A DNA stretch of 64,000 nucleotides from Angomonas deanei (taxonomy: Eukaryota > Euglenozoa > Kinetoplastea > Trypanosomatida > Trypanosomatidae): the NCBI GenBank assembly GCA_903995115.1, contig LR877150.1, forward strand, positions 389,001 to 453,000, written 5' to 3'. Both the position numbers and the translations under genes were made by a program. A model generated the notes under the pieces. It was not told the DNA's origin. It saw only the letters and a program-made list of their open reading frames with translations, and searched no databases. Below, one piece after another: positions 53,270 through 63,600 of the stretch (positions are counted from its first letter, which is position 1; each line of letters opens with the position of its first letter).

Positions 53270-54438
53270 TTCAAAAAATATCGCCACCGAAGCGAATATT
53301 TCATCATAATGCAATTGACGTGGAAACACGGAAAAAGTTAAATGTAAGAGCCAAGACGATTCTCGAACGAAATAATAATCATAAAAATGAAAAAAATATT
53401 TATAATAATTCTTTTTTTCGATTACGAAATTATGACTCTGCAGAAAGACACCACCATCAAAATAATAATAATAATCACACGCCAGAAAAACGATACTCTC
53501 CAGCGAGATTTATTCAAAATAATAATAATAATCAAAATAATAATAATAATAATAATCAAAATAAAACTAAAATTTATAGTTATACCGTTTCGCCCAATCC
53601 GAAGAATGAACTTTGTCTGGTGAGTATGATTTCTTCCACGTATAAACCACATCAACATGATAATAATAATATTGAAAATAATAATAATGAAATAGAGTAT
53701 TCCTTCTCTCCCGATCCCCGCTCGCCCTCCAGCGCCACTAGAAACTACTTTCCTCAAAATAATAATAATAACGAAAATAATAATAATAATAATCATAATA
53801 ATATAATCAGCCGTCAACAGTATTACAATCGCATCTTAAAAGATACGGAAAAGGATAGACAACTCTATGCGGAGGAAAAGTCAAAAACGATTTCAGAAGA
53901 TAATAATAATAATAATAATGATAAAAAAGAAAATAATAATAATAATAATAATGTGAATCTCACGAACCCGTATACCTCGGATAAAACAGAAAGTGGCAAA
54001 AAGTTTTCTTCCCTTCTCGCATTACAAAATAATAATAATAAAAATAATGAAACGATAAATAATCATCTTCATACATTACAGGGAAAGGACCCCAAGACCA
54101 CTCGGACCCCTCTACGACAGCGAAATGTAAATGTGGAAAATAATAATAATAATATTGATAATAATAATAGTATACAGAAACACAGAGATGCGTCCGTGAG
54201 TTGGACCGACGTGAAAGAGGATGAAAAAAAGGAAAATAATAATAATAATAATTTCAGTTTGTATCAAAATAATATAAAATCCACTTTGGAAACGTATCAA
54301 AAAGAGACGGAAAAGGAATTATTTTTGGTGATGAAAAATATTCACGTGTTAAATAATAATTTAATAATACAAGTCGAGAAACAGTTACAGGAGATGATAA
54401 CGGTCTGTACAGAAAATAATAATAATATTAAGGAATGA
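51567..54438 (+). CDS. Giant Asn-rich protein with a leucine-rich-like N-terminus (one frame break)
   Basis: About 950 codons. The first ~200 residues contain stretches that resemble ribonuclease-inhibitor-type leucine repeats (AKKIAKSIALNRSLQTVRI, REVTEIVVDC, then ITEEGLLFLSNAIKTTKRL). The rest is dominated by poly-Asn (longest ~28 nearly uninterrupted codons at 53185-53269) separated by short Ser-Pro-Arg motifs (SPRTPCTSPRPF, ISPRRVPRVPP, SPPKRIFH, SPARFI, VSPNPKNE, FSPDPRSPS). These look like kinase or microtubule-associated SP/RP sites. A coiled coil closes the protein (LVMKNIHVLNNNLIIQVEKQ). The frame ends at 51920 but resumes one base on within the AAT run (KNNHHKYNNN), so I treat both parts as one locus. 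Function unknown. Confidence 0.65.
53185..53269 (+). repeat. Longest AAT microsatellite of the window
   Basis: AAT repeated almost without interruption (one AAA triplet in the middle), in frame, coding about 14 Asn, Lys, then 12 or more Asn. Confidence 0.95.
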
Positions 54439-54673
54439 GGATAGCAAGTTCTGTTTTTTTTTTTTTTTTTTTGTTTATATACGTTTACTGCTACATTTAC
54501 TTTTTTTCTGCTGTTTTTATTTATTTTTCTGCTACTTTTTTTTTCAAATATTTCATCGCATTTCAATTTTTTTAACTCATTCTCTATCCTGAATCCAATC
54601 ATTTTCCTTATTATCTTCTTTTTCCCTCCTCTCTTTTTTTGTATTTTGGAAAAAAAAAGAAATAATAATAATA

Positions 54674-55219
54674 ATGAACGCCGAGTACCCCGATGAGGGT
54701 ACCAACACCGTCAAGCCCAGTACCGTCTCTACCAAACAAGATGATATTATGCAGACGGTGGCCGACTACTACGTCCGCTCCCTCGACGGAGCCTTATTTC
54801 AAAACAAACTGCGACACCACCCAAAAGTAAAAAAAAATAAAAATTTTAGTTTTTTAGATCCCTTCGATCCCCATCATCAGTATTATTTATTTTTGATCGA
54901 AGCCAAGAAGAATTACCTCAATGCACTGAAGGCGTCTGGTGGGGAGGGACAGGGGTACGAGGAAAGTTATTATTATAATCATAACAATAACAATGAAACT
55001 GTAAACTATTATAATAATAATAATAATAATAATGCATATCCACAGGGAACCTATTACGACTCCTATAATAATAATAATAATAATAGCTATGAGGAGTATG
55101 CCGTCGATGACCCCACCGCTGTCATTAATCATCATCATAATAATAATGATAATACCATTGAAGAGGAGGAAGAAGAGTATACCTTCGTGAATGGAGAACT
55201 AAAATTGGTTTCCAAATAA
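54674..55219 (+). CDS. SURP-domain protein, probably a splicing factor
   Basis: A 181-residue protein. Residues ~24-82 match the SURP (SWAP) module: DDIMQTVADYYVRSLDGALF, then FQNKLRHHPKV, FSFLDPFDPHHQYYLFLIEA. The F-S-F-L-x-P-x-D-P-x-H-x-Y-Y core is the hallmark of SURP domains, found in SF3A1 and in SWAP-type splicing regulators, where it binds SF1-like or intron-branch factors. The C-terminal half is Tyr/Asn/His-rich low complexity and ends EEEEYTFVNGELKLV. It has only one SURP domain and no Ubl domain, so it is shorter than SF3A1. With PRP6 at 46-50 kb it is the second splicing protein in this block; neighbourhood means little in kinetoplastids. Confidence 0.75.
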   Translation: MNAEYPDEGTNTVKPSTVSTKQDDIMQTVADYYVRSLDGALFQNKLRHHPKVKKNKNFSFLDPFDPHHQYYLFLIEAKKNYLNALKASGGEGQGYEESYYYNHNNNNETVNYYNNNNNNNAYPQGTYYDSYNNNNNNSYEEYAVDDPTAVINHHHNNNDNTIEEEEEEYTFVNGELKLVSK

Positions 55220-55414
55220 ATTATTATTATTTTTTTTTAACTATATAAATTTATCCATAAAAAAAAAAAAAATTTACTTTTTTTTTATAATCTTAAACAC
55301 CATCCCTCTTTTTATGCTGTTTTTTCTCATAGTAAAACAAAAAAATATCCTCCTCTCCCATCCTTTTTCTAAAAAAAGACCCTAACCCCATTATTCTTAT
55401 TCTTAGTGTGCCTC

Positions 55415-56692
55415 ATGCCCCCTAACCCCCGTCAGCTAGGTGCCGCCATGATTGAGCAGTTCCGGCCACTGCTGCAGGCACCACAGCAGTCGCAGCTGAC
55501 CGTCCTCAGCGAGGCCCCATTGTTTCAACGTATCCAGCGAGAGGTCCATGAGCTCGACCCCGGCGCGAGGGTGTACATTTTCGGCTCCACACGGGTCTAC
55601 GGGTTTCACGACAGCGGTGCCTACCAGCAGCAGTCCGCCCAGGTGCCCCCCTCTGATGTAGACATGGCCGTCCTGCGGCGGGAGGATCTCCTCGACGGGA
55701 GTGGGGTCGACCCCAGCAGTGAGCTGACCCGTAACGTGCAGGCGGAGTTTTTGGAAAAGCTGTTGAACCGTCTGCAGCAGTCGGAGGGGTCGGCGTCGAT
55801 ACGGTCGAACTGCTCGAGTCTGGTGAAGCGGACTCGGGTGCCGGTGCTACGGGTAAAACATTTAGTTTCCAATCACAGTCCTCCTCACGATAAAGAGGAT
55901 AATATTAGCGTACAGGTCCCGTTTGACTTTGATATTACCTGTGGACGTCGGTGCGGTATTCGCAACTCTGCCTTATTCTTTCATTACGTACAACAGATGC
56001 CCATGATTCGGTTTCTTCTGTTATCGGTGAAAAAGTGGAGCAAGCAGACTGGCCTCAACAGCGCCATCAAGGCCCCTTACTCCAATAATAATAATCAAAA
56101 TCATAATCTTACGAGTGTGATGGGAGGCTCCCTCACCTCCTACGGCTTTCACGTGCTCCTCCTGTACTACTTGTTACGTCGTGGTGTTGTGCAGTATATC
56201 CCCATGACCGTCTCGTCCGCTGCCGGGAGCACCGACCGCATCCCTAACCCACAGTTGGACGTAAATGCCATCCCGCCAGTGCCAACGTTCCTCCCTCTGT
56301 TAGACCCCGCGCTGGAGCCGCACGGGCCGCAGGGGGACCCGGTACGTTATCTGGGAGAGCTCGCCCTCGACTGGTGTCATTTTTACCTGCACGAGTTTGA
56401 CGTGGAAAAGGAAGTCGTCTCACTGAGTCGGTTTGACGATTACTTTGCTGACTCTCCTCCCAGTGGGCCCTTTCCGGTCATCACGAAGGATGTGTTAGGG
56501 TGGACGAAGCAGCGGGAGGATCAGGGGCGGCTCAGAGGGGAGAAGGTACACTATACCTTGTGTATCGAGGACCCTTATGAGGTAAACCTGAACGTGGGCC
56601 GCAACGTGACGAGCCTCAAGTGGATGCTGTTCCGAAAACACTTGGAAAAGGCGATTCAGACGGGGTTGTTATTGTGTCCGCCGTCGAAGTAA
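55415..56692 (+). CDS. TUTase / noncanonical poly(A) polymerase
   Basis: A 425-residue nucleotidyltransferase of the pol-beta superfamily. The signature FGSTRVYGF (about 55579-55605) is followed by the metal-binding Asp pair in PSDVDMAVL (55648-55674) and a third Asp in FDFDITC (55921-55941). The PAP-associated central domain is visible as LTSYGFHVLLLYYLLRRG, LGELALDWCHFYLHEFD, and the nucleotide-specificity loop IEDPYEVNLNVGRNV. Such enzymes add U or A to RNA 3' ends; kinetoplastids have several (RET1, RET2, TUT3, TUT4, MEAT1, KPAP). Size and lack of extra domains suit TUT4- or MEAT1-like members; I cannot decide U versus A. CTTAG at 55401-55405 is the acceptor, ten bases before ATG. A short Asn run (NNNNQNHN) is inserted before the central domain. 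Confidence 0.85.
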   Translation: MPPNPRQLGAAMIEQFRPLLQAPQQSQLTVLSEAPLFQRIQREVHELDPGARVYIFGSTRVYGFHDSGAYQQQSAQVPPSDVDMAVLRREDLLDGSGVDPSSELTRNVQAEFLEKLLNRLQQSEGSASIRSNCSSLVKRTRVPVLRVKHLVSNHSPPHDKEDNISVQVPFDFDITCGRRCGIRNSALFFHYVQQMPMIRFLLLSVKKWSKQTGLNSAIKAPYSNNNNQNHNLTSVMGGSLTSYGFHVLLLYYLLRRGVVQYIPMTVSSAAGSTDRIPNPQLDVNAIPPVPTFLPLLDPALEPHGPQGDPVRYLGELALDWCHFYLHEFDVEKEVVSLSRFDDYFADSPPSGPFPVITKDVLGWTKQREDQGRLRGEKVHYTLCIEDPYEVNLNVGRNVTSLKWMLFRKHLEKAIQTGLLLCPPSK

Positions 56693-56996
56693 ATATCAGA
56701 AATGAAAAGAATTAAAAAAAAAAGTGGAAAGAACCATTTTTTTTTATCTTTTGAGTAATGCCGTGGTCACTCCTTCAACTTTTATAGATAAGTTCCAGAG
56801 GACACTTCACAGATTGTTTTTCTTTTTCTTTTTATCTATCGTACTTATTACAGTCTAACTTATTATTATTGTTAATGTGCATAGTAGCACCTATTCTGCT
56901 TAACTCTCCCATACTCTGGTTTCTTTCCTTATTTCTTGTTTCATCAGCGCAGTTACAACACTACTTCGAATATCATTTTTTTTTTTTTTGATTGAG
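56693..56996 (+). other. Intergenic region with acceptor
   Basis: 304 bases, pyrimidine-rich at the end (GGTTTCTTTCCTTATTTCTT) with TTCATCAG ending at 56948. Nothing else seen. Confidence 0.55.
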
Positions 56997-58346
56997 ATGG
57001 GTGACGCTGTCCCCGCCGCCTTCTTCGCTCAGTGGATCGCCCTGGAGGCAGAGAATAAACAGTTACGACAGCAAGTCATGGAGGGTGCTATGGAGCGGAC
57101 CGCTCTGGAGGGGGAAATCAAACTTCTCCAAGCAACAAATGCGGAACTAGGACGAGATTACGACGAACTAAAGGAGGAGAACCGCGATATCCAGGCGGAG
57201 ATGAAGAGCATTTTTGTAAGACAGAAACGTGAATTGAAGGAGGCGTTGATGGAAAACGCGACGCTAAGGAAGGAGCACTCCGACTATGAGAGAGAGACGA
57301 CGGCGACCATCCAGAAGGCCCAACAAGAGCTGGTGGATGCGCTAGAGATGAGGAGGAAAGAGCTTCTTGACAAGTATTACGATCTTTCTACCTGCGAGTG
57401 TGATCTTATCGGGCTGTATAAGTACTGTAAGGTCTATCGTGTCCCAGAGGACGTGCGGGTGAGCGTGTTGGCCTACGATACCCGGGAGGAACTGACGCTA
57501 CCGGCCACGCTGGAGGATGACGTACGCGGCGGCAGCGTGGGAGAGTTCCTAGAGTGGATGGTGGTACCTCTCCCAGGGCTGAAGACCATCATAGGGAATT
57601 ATGATATAGCGGCTCATTTCTATGTACAATACAAAAAAGGTATTGTTCCGTTACCCTTGTTGAAGTCCTACTGTAAAGATTATGGTGTTAAAGGGCAGTA
57701 CACATTTACAAAGGAGGACCTGCTCACGGTCACCGCCGTTGGGACGTGCCTAGAGTATTTCACCACGGTCTTGCCTCTCCTAGGTGAGGTGACGGGTGTG
57801 AGGTTCCCTGATGTAGGGCAATACACACTGCCCGAGGATCCTCGCACCATGATTGGGGGCGGCAGCGCGGGAGAGTTCCTTACGACGGTCGTGGACCTGA
57901 TGCCGGAGCAGAATTACATGGATGGTTTCTATAAGCGCTATCAGGAGTACTACTTGGCCTATAGGGCCGGGGACATTTCCCACGACGTACTGAAAGTGTT
58001 TGGGCATGGACGGGAAAGCGATGAGTTGTGGGTGGGCACCGCGGAGCAACTCTCTGCTGGTATACGCCCAGCGGAGTATTGTGAGACCATGTTGCCGCTC
58101 ATCTCAATAGTCACTACGATTGGTGTGGGACCGGAGATAGACACGATCGACTGGTGTGCCACGCTGCCGGAAAGGATTACGGCGGTGAGCGTCATAATGT
58201 GTTCGGCGGTCACCGATTTCACGCCACTGTTGGCCATGAAAGGATTAAACAAGGTCTGGCACAATGAGGAGACCCATCCGTCCTTTAAGACCATTATAGA
58301 CCAATTGGTGAATAAAGGCGTGACACTGGAGGAGTGGCAACCGTGA
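56997..58346 (+). CDS. Coiled-coil plus repeat protein, copy 1
   Basis: A 449-residue soluble protein. The N-terminal ~125 residues are a coiled coil (IALEAENKQLRQQVMEGAME and on). From about 135 it contains three to four diverged repeats of ~85 residues, each with a G-G-S-x-x-E-F-L-x-x-V-V-x-L-x-P core (RGGSVGEFLEWMVVPLP, GGGSAGEFLTTVVDLMP, SAGIRPAEYCETMLPLI) and a strand-like segment (VTGVRFP, ITAVSVIMCSAV). The last part (DFTPLLAMKGLNKV) is reminiscent of a leucine-rich repeat. No known family. It is a paralog of the 59082 gene. ATG at 56997 directly follows AG (GAGATG); another acceptor, TTTCATCAG, lies at 56948. Confidence 0.75.
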   Translation: MGDAVPAAFFAQWIALEAENKQLRQQVMEGAMERTALEGEIKLLQATNAELGRDYDELKEENRDIQAEMKSIFVRQKRELKEALMENATLRKEHSDYERETTATIQKAQQELVDALEMRRKELLDKYYDLSTCECDLIGLYKYCKVYRVPEDVRVSVLAYDTREELTLPATLEDDVRGGSVGEFLEWMVVPLPGLKTIIGNYDIAAHFYVQYKKGIVPLPLLKSYCKDYGVKGQYTFTKEDLLTVTAVGTCLEYFTTVLPLLGEVTGVRFPDVGQYTLPEDPRTMIGGGSAGEFLTTVVDLMPEQNYMDGFYKRYQEYYLAYRAGDISHDVLKVFGHGRESDELWVGTAEQLSAGIRPAEYCETMLPLISIVTTIGVGPEIDTIDWCATLPERITAVSVIMCSAVTDFTPLLAMKGLNKVWHNEETHPSFKTIIDQLVNKGVTLEEWQP

Positions 58347-59081
58347 TGACGGTGAGACGGGTGTGTGGTCCACCCATCCCACCAGCTGGACTACAATAAG
58401 AAACCGACAGGAGTAGTGTTTAGCTTGTCATGGTTTTCTTATTTATGAATTTTAATTTGTATATATATATTTCCTGAAGGGGTTTGATTCTTCTCAAATA
58501 ATACTAATAAAAAAATGAGAACAATCCGGAGAAAAGTTGATTCAATACTAGTAATAAAAATAAGAAAAAATATTTGCAAAAGTATTTTTTGGGACTATAA
58601 TTTTGATTCTCTTCTGCACTTCACGATGAAATTTGTCTTTTTTTTTTTTTTTTGCATTGTTTTGTGAAGAATAATAAAAATTTGATTTTTTTAAATTTAT
58701 TTTAAGGGGTAAAATATAATTGAGACAGCCCCCTTTTTTTTTTTAATCATTGCTTGAGGTTTATTTAAATAATTATTATTAAAGTTACACAGTAGCACGA
58801 AAAACAGGAGAACTACTGCAGAAATACAACCATGATTGCGTGGCATATTTTTTTCCCTTCGCGTGAGTATCATTTATTCTTTTCTCAGTTGAAGTTTAGT
58901 ATCCCTTTTCAGTTTCGTCCTTTTTTTTTTTTTGTTCTCCGTTGTCGTAGGACGACTCCGCCGTCTGTCTACTGACTGTATTGTATTCTTTTCTCTCTTT
59001 CTCGTTATTTATTTAGCTAACAAACAGAAAAAAAAAAAAAAAACAATAACCTCAAATACCGTGTTCTCTATTTTTATCGAG
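58347..59081 (+). other. Intergenic region between the coiled-coil paralogs
   Basis: 735 bases. A short stretch after both stop codons is similar (GACAGG or GACAGA, AGC-TGTC, TTCTTATTTAT at 58436 and 60458), suggesting that the 3' UTR was duplicated along with the gene. Otherwise T- and A-runs. Confidence 0.55.
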
Positions 59082-60371
59082 ATGAGTGACGCTGTTCCCG
59101 CCGCCTTCTTCGCCCAGTGGATCGCCCTGGAAGCGGAGAATAAACAGTTACGACAGCAAGTCATGGAGGGTGCTATGGAGCGGACCGCTCTGGAGGGGGA
59201 AATCAAACTTCTCCAAGCAACAAATGCGGAACTAAGACGAGATTACGACGAACTAAAGGAGGAGAACCGCGATATCCGGGAAGAGATGAAGATCATTTAT
59301 GAAAGGCAGAAAAATGAACTGGAGGAGGCGGAAAAGAAAATAAACGAATTGATAGAAGCGAAAACGGAGAGCACCATTTTTAAGGCGGAGCGCAACGCTC
59401 TACTCGACAAATATTTCAATCTTTCCACCTGCCAGTGTGACCTCATCGGGCTGTATAAGTACTGCAGGGTCTATCGTATCCCAGAGGACGTGCGGGTGAG
59501 CGTGTTGGCCTACGATACCCGGAAGGATCTGACGCTACCCACCACACTGGAGGATGACGTACGCGGCGGCAGCGTTGGAGAGTTCCTAGAGTGGATGGTG
59601 GTACCTCTGCCAAAGCTAACGTACGCTGCTGGGTCGTTGGTTAGCGTGGCGCACTTCTACGTGCAACACAAGAAGGGCGCTGCACCGTTACCTGTGCTGG
59701 AGTGGTATTGTGCGAGGTGTGATGTCAAAGGGGAGTATGACTTCACCGTAGAGACACTTCAGACGGTCTCCGCGGTTGGGAGGTGCCTAGAGTATTTCAC
59801 CACGGTCTTGCCTCTCCTACGCGGTGTGACGGGTGTGAGGTTCCCATATTTTGAGGATTGCACACGATCCGAGTACCGTGGTACCATGGTTGGGGGCGGC
59901 AGCGTGAGAGAGTTTCTTACGACGATCGTTGGCCTGTTGCCGGAGCCGAAGTGTGTTAAAGGTTTCTATCGAGACGAGGACGACTCCTACCTCGCTTATA
60001 CTGCCGGCGTCATTTCCCATGAGGTACTGAAAGCGTTTTGCTCCTGGCGGGACTGTCCTGCATTGCGGGTGGCTACCCCAGAGATACTGGCCGCCGGTGT
60101 ACCGCTGGCGGAGTATTGTGAGACCTTGTTACCGCTGCTACCTACCGTCACTCGTATTGATGTGGGGACGGCGGTAGATACGATTGACTGGTGTGCCACG
60201 CTGCCAGAAAGGATTGTGGTGGTGGACGTCATTGCGTGTAAGTCTATTAAGGATTTCACACCACTGTTGGCCATGAAGGGATTGCGGGAGGTACACTATA
60301 GTGAGAGCACCGATCCGTCCTTGGAGTCTGTCATAAACCAGTTGAAGAATAAAGGCGTGGAAGTGTTGTGA
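59082..60371 (+). CDS. Coiled-coil plus repeat protein, copy 2
   Basis: A 429-residue paralog of the 56997 gene. The first ~190 bases after ATG are almost identical to copy 1 (MxDAVPAAFFAQWIALEAEN, with very few changes); after ~59280 the sequence diverges, with short islands of identity at DVRVSVLAYDTR, LEDDVRGGSVGEFLEW, CLEYFTTVLPLL, VTGVRFP, DTIDWCATLPERI and DFTPLLAMKGL. The repeats are in the same order as in copy 1. The frame is open back to 58932, but the block preceding 59082 shares nothing with copy 1, and ATG at 59082 aligns with the conserved start. A long A-run at 59028-59043 lies between. Confidence 0.75.
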   Translation: MSDAVPAAFFAQWIALEAENKQLRQQVMEGAMERTALEGEIKLLQATNAELRRDYDELKEENRDIREEMKIIYERQKNELEEAEKKINELIEAKTESTIFKAERNALLDKYFNLSTCQCDLIGLYKYCRVYRIPEDVRVSVLAYDTRKDLTLPTTLEDDVRGGSVGEFLEWMVVPLPKLTYAAGSLVSVAHFYVQHKKGAAPLPVLEWYCARCDVKGEYDFTVETLQTVSAVGRCLEYFTTVLPLLRGVTGVRFPYFEDCTRSEYRGTMVGGGSVREFLTTIVGLLPEPKCVKGFYRDEDDSYLAYTAGVISHEVLKAFCSWRDCPALRVATPEILAAGVPLAEYCETLLPLLPTVTRIDVGTAVDTIDWCATLPERIVVVDVIACKSIKDFTPLLAMKGLREVHYSESTDPSLESVINQLKNKGVEVL

Positions 60372-60695
60372 CGTTGAGACGTGTGTGATTCAACCGTCTT
60401 ACCGGCACGGCTACAATAAGGAATGGACAGAGCTGGCGTTAGCCTGTCGTGACGTTCTTATTTATATAAACATTTTTTTTTTGTCGTTTAATTCTTGTCG
60501 AAGGAAATAAAAGAAAGTCACGTTAGAGTAAATTAGACGATAAACGTCAATACATAACATTGTATACGCTCCTCCTCTCCTTTCTAGCTACCTGTAGACA
60601 AAAAGTATTTCCCAGAATCACAACACATAGATTCGTTTTTTTTTTTTTTTTGAATTATTTGTAAACAAGATAAAAACCGCTTTTTAGTCTTTTAA
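60372..60695 (+). other. Intergenic region before the ORC4-like gene
   Basis: 324 bases, with the UTR similarity noted for the previous spacer, a T15 run at about 60636-60650 and CTTTTTAG ending at 60687. Confidence 0.55.
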
Positions 60696-63600
60696 ATGCC
60701 ACCGAAAAAAGGAAAGACCCGTGTCAAAGAGAATAGTGCACCCACGACCAAAAAAAAGAACCCACCAATAGCTAGCAAGAAGAACAAGAAGGTGGTCGTG
60801 ACACGCAAGAAAACACAGCCTAAAGGAAAGACCAGTTCGCGAGTAAGACCCGCCGCCACAAAAAAGAAAACAACGACGACGAGGTCCACTGCGCGACGCC
60901 CTGCGGTGAAGAAGAAGGACACCAGCTCACGGCGACAGACGAAGGGTGGAGTAACAGGGAAGCGGAAGAGGCCTACCGCTGTGGATGACAACCCCCGTCA
61001 AACCAAGAAAAAGAAACGCGAAGACAACGCCGTGCCACCGGTGGAGAAGGAGGAGGTGTCGCTGAATGCTCAAATAAACCAGTTTCTGCCGCCCAAAACA
61101 ATTTTTAGCAAAAAGTTATTCTTGCTGGGGGAGAAAAAGGATGACAGTGGGGTGGTTCGCGGGGAGGAGGAGACGCAGCTGACCGGTGAGACCGCGAAAA
61201 AGGCATTTATCGACGTGACGGTGCGGGAGGTGTCCCGCCTGATCACAAGAATGGTGCCCCACTTATTCATTGAGTACCAAAAGTTAAACCTTTGCGCACC
61301 AGACCAACGGACGCCCGCCCCGAATCCGTCCTTTCTAGAGGTCTCCTCCCTGCTGAGGGATCCGTCCGTCGAGAGCACCGATGATGTACACGGTAGTATC
61401 TTTCAATCCTTGCGGGGGTCGATACGGGCGGCAATGATTCTTTCCCACCGCCTGTGCGTCACGCTGTGGGGCCCTCGAGGAAGCGGCAAACATCGGCTGA
61501 TCAAACTGCTACTCTCCACGTTTAGCTATCGAACGACCACCACAGGGGGCGATGGCAATCCAAACGCGAATAGTAATCCACACAACTGTATCATTGAGTT
61601 GGATGGTAGTTTAATCGAGAACGACGCCGTCGCGTTGAGTGTCATTGCCCAACAGTTGTATTATTTTTTGTGTTTTCACTTGTTCGAGGTCGAAGTAAGT
61701 AATAATAACCATAATAATTCTGTTTCCAGTCAGCTGCGAGCGGACGAAAGCATTGCCAGCGGTTATTTTGAATTCGGTAGTCTTTTTGGATTCCCAAAAA
61801 AGTTTGCCAGCGTGAGAGAGCGGATGGCAGCAGCTAAACAGGAGCGACACCACAGCCCCTACGCCACTACGACAGCCAAGAATGGCAAAAAGAATGACTC
61901 CCGTGATGCCTTTACCAATCACAACGATGAGGACGAGGAGGAAGAAGGTGCGGAACAGTATTTTTCAACGGACACGAACACCTCCGGCGCGCTGGCTCCT
62001 CTTCAGCGCATTTTACTGCAATTAAAAAATAATTTTAAAATCAATATAATTATTTTTATCCGAGATGTGGAAAAGTTTGGTATTCAGTGTGATCAACTGT
62101 TCTACGTCCTGTCGGGGTTGTTACACGATAACAACAACACCAATCATAACCAATCCAACCACAATCCTAATCATCCTCCTCCGAATACTGGGAGCGCCGG
62201 CTCCCTGTGTCTGTTGTTGTCCTCCGGCAGCGCCGACCTCCACGCACTGGAGAAGCGGCTTAGTAGCCGGCTGACGACGGAGGTGCGCTATGTCCCCATG
62301 CTGTCGTACTATCATTCCGATATCCCAAAAGAAGCACCGCACCGTCCGGTTGGGCCCACCCAGAAGATTCTCTCCGCCGTCTGCACCGCATTAAAGGAAA
62401 TTGTGATTTACTACTACAAGGTGAACCTGTTGCTGGAGAAGTATCACCCCCTGCCAGGGCGGGAGGACGAGGACGACCCACAGGACCGTGAAGAGGAGTT
62501 GGAGGAGGTGAAGCGGCTGCTACTGGAGAAGTACCAAACCATTCATGCGCTCATTCCGCTTCACTTGTTTTCCTCCCTATTTGACCAATGCAGTGCGGTG
62601 CTGCTGCACAATCCGTCCCTGAATCCGACGGAGCTGCCGTCGTCGGAGGGTCGACTACCAAAGGAGACTGTGACGGTGGTGAGCAGCAGCAGCAGCTGTG
62701 TCTCCTCCTTCAGCGACGAGACGGAGAGGGAGAGCCGACTGCTGTCGCCCAGTGACAGCGAGGACGAGGAGGAGACGGTGGACTTGGAGTACGAGCACAG
62801 CTACAATGAGTTCTACAAGCGTAATTTTGCCGCCGAAAAAGGTACCCCGAACAGTCCCCACGACGCAAACCGGAATGCCCCTTCCCTATTGTTTCATCCC
62901 ACCATCCTGTGGGAGAGCATGATCTTTATTTTAGACCTCCTGTTGGAGGAGTTTCACAATGACGGGGAAGGGGACGCGGCGGGCGACGACGACAGCCACC
63001 GTAAAAAGGAGCAGAACAGCTTTGTTTCCGTGGTGAAGGAGACGGATAGGTTGCTGTCGAGCACGGGGGCGGTTGGGAACAGTGTATGGGTGGTCATCGC
63101 CAGGCTGCTGTCCACGCTTCATCCCAACACGAGTACGACGGTCTCCCTGCTAGGGGAGGAGGATGCCTCTCTCCTGGAGCGGTGGTTAGAGAATCGCATT
63201 TCACTGGAAATTAAAATTCTAAAGCGGAACAATCAGAACAAGTTGGTCTTTCCGTGGCGGGAGGAGGCCGTGTGCGACGAGCTGGCGCTGCTGACGGGGG
63301 AGGAGAATAGTAAACCGAAGCCGTCCGATAAGAAGAGCCTCCTGTGGCATCGGCTGGCGGCTCGACCGCACACCCTCACCGCCCCCACCGCCGTGTACAG
63401 TGCCCTCCTCCACCGGGAGAAGGATCGCCGTCCGACGGGAAGAGGTAAAAAAACACCACTTCTCACGAACCCGATTCTCTCCCCGTTGAATGAGCCAATT
63501 GTGCGGTTGGTACCGCCGTACTATCCCATCTTACTCTATGAAAAGATGCGGAAGGAGGAGCGGGAGAGGCAGCCAGCCGCCCACCGCACCAAGGCACCAC

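Noticed and set aside
6250-54438. Euplotes-style programmed +1 frameshifting as the general explanation of frame breaks
   Set aside because: Five of twelve breaks go the other way, some lie well before the stop codon, and several sit in homopolymers. Kept only as a test, not as a call.
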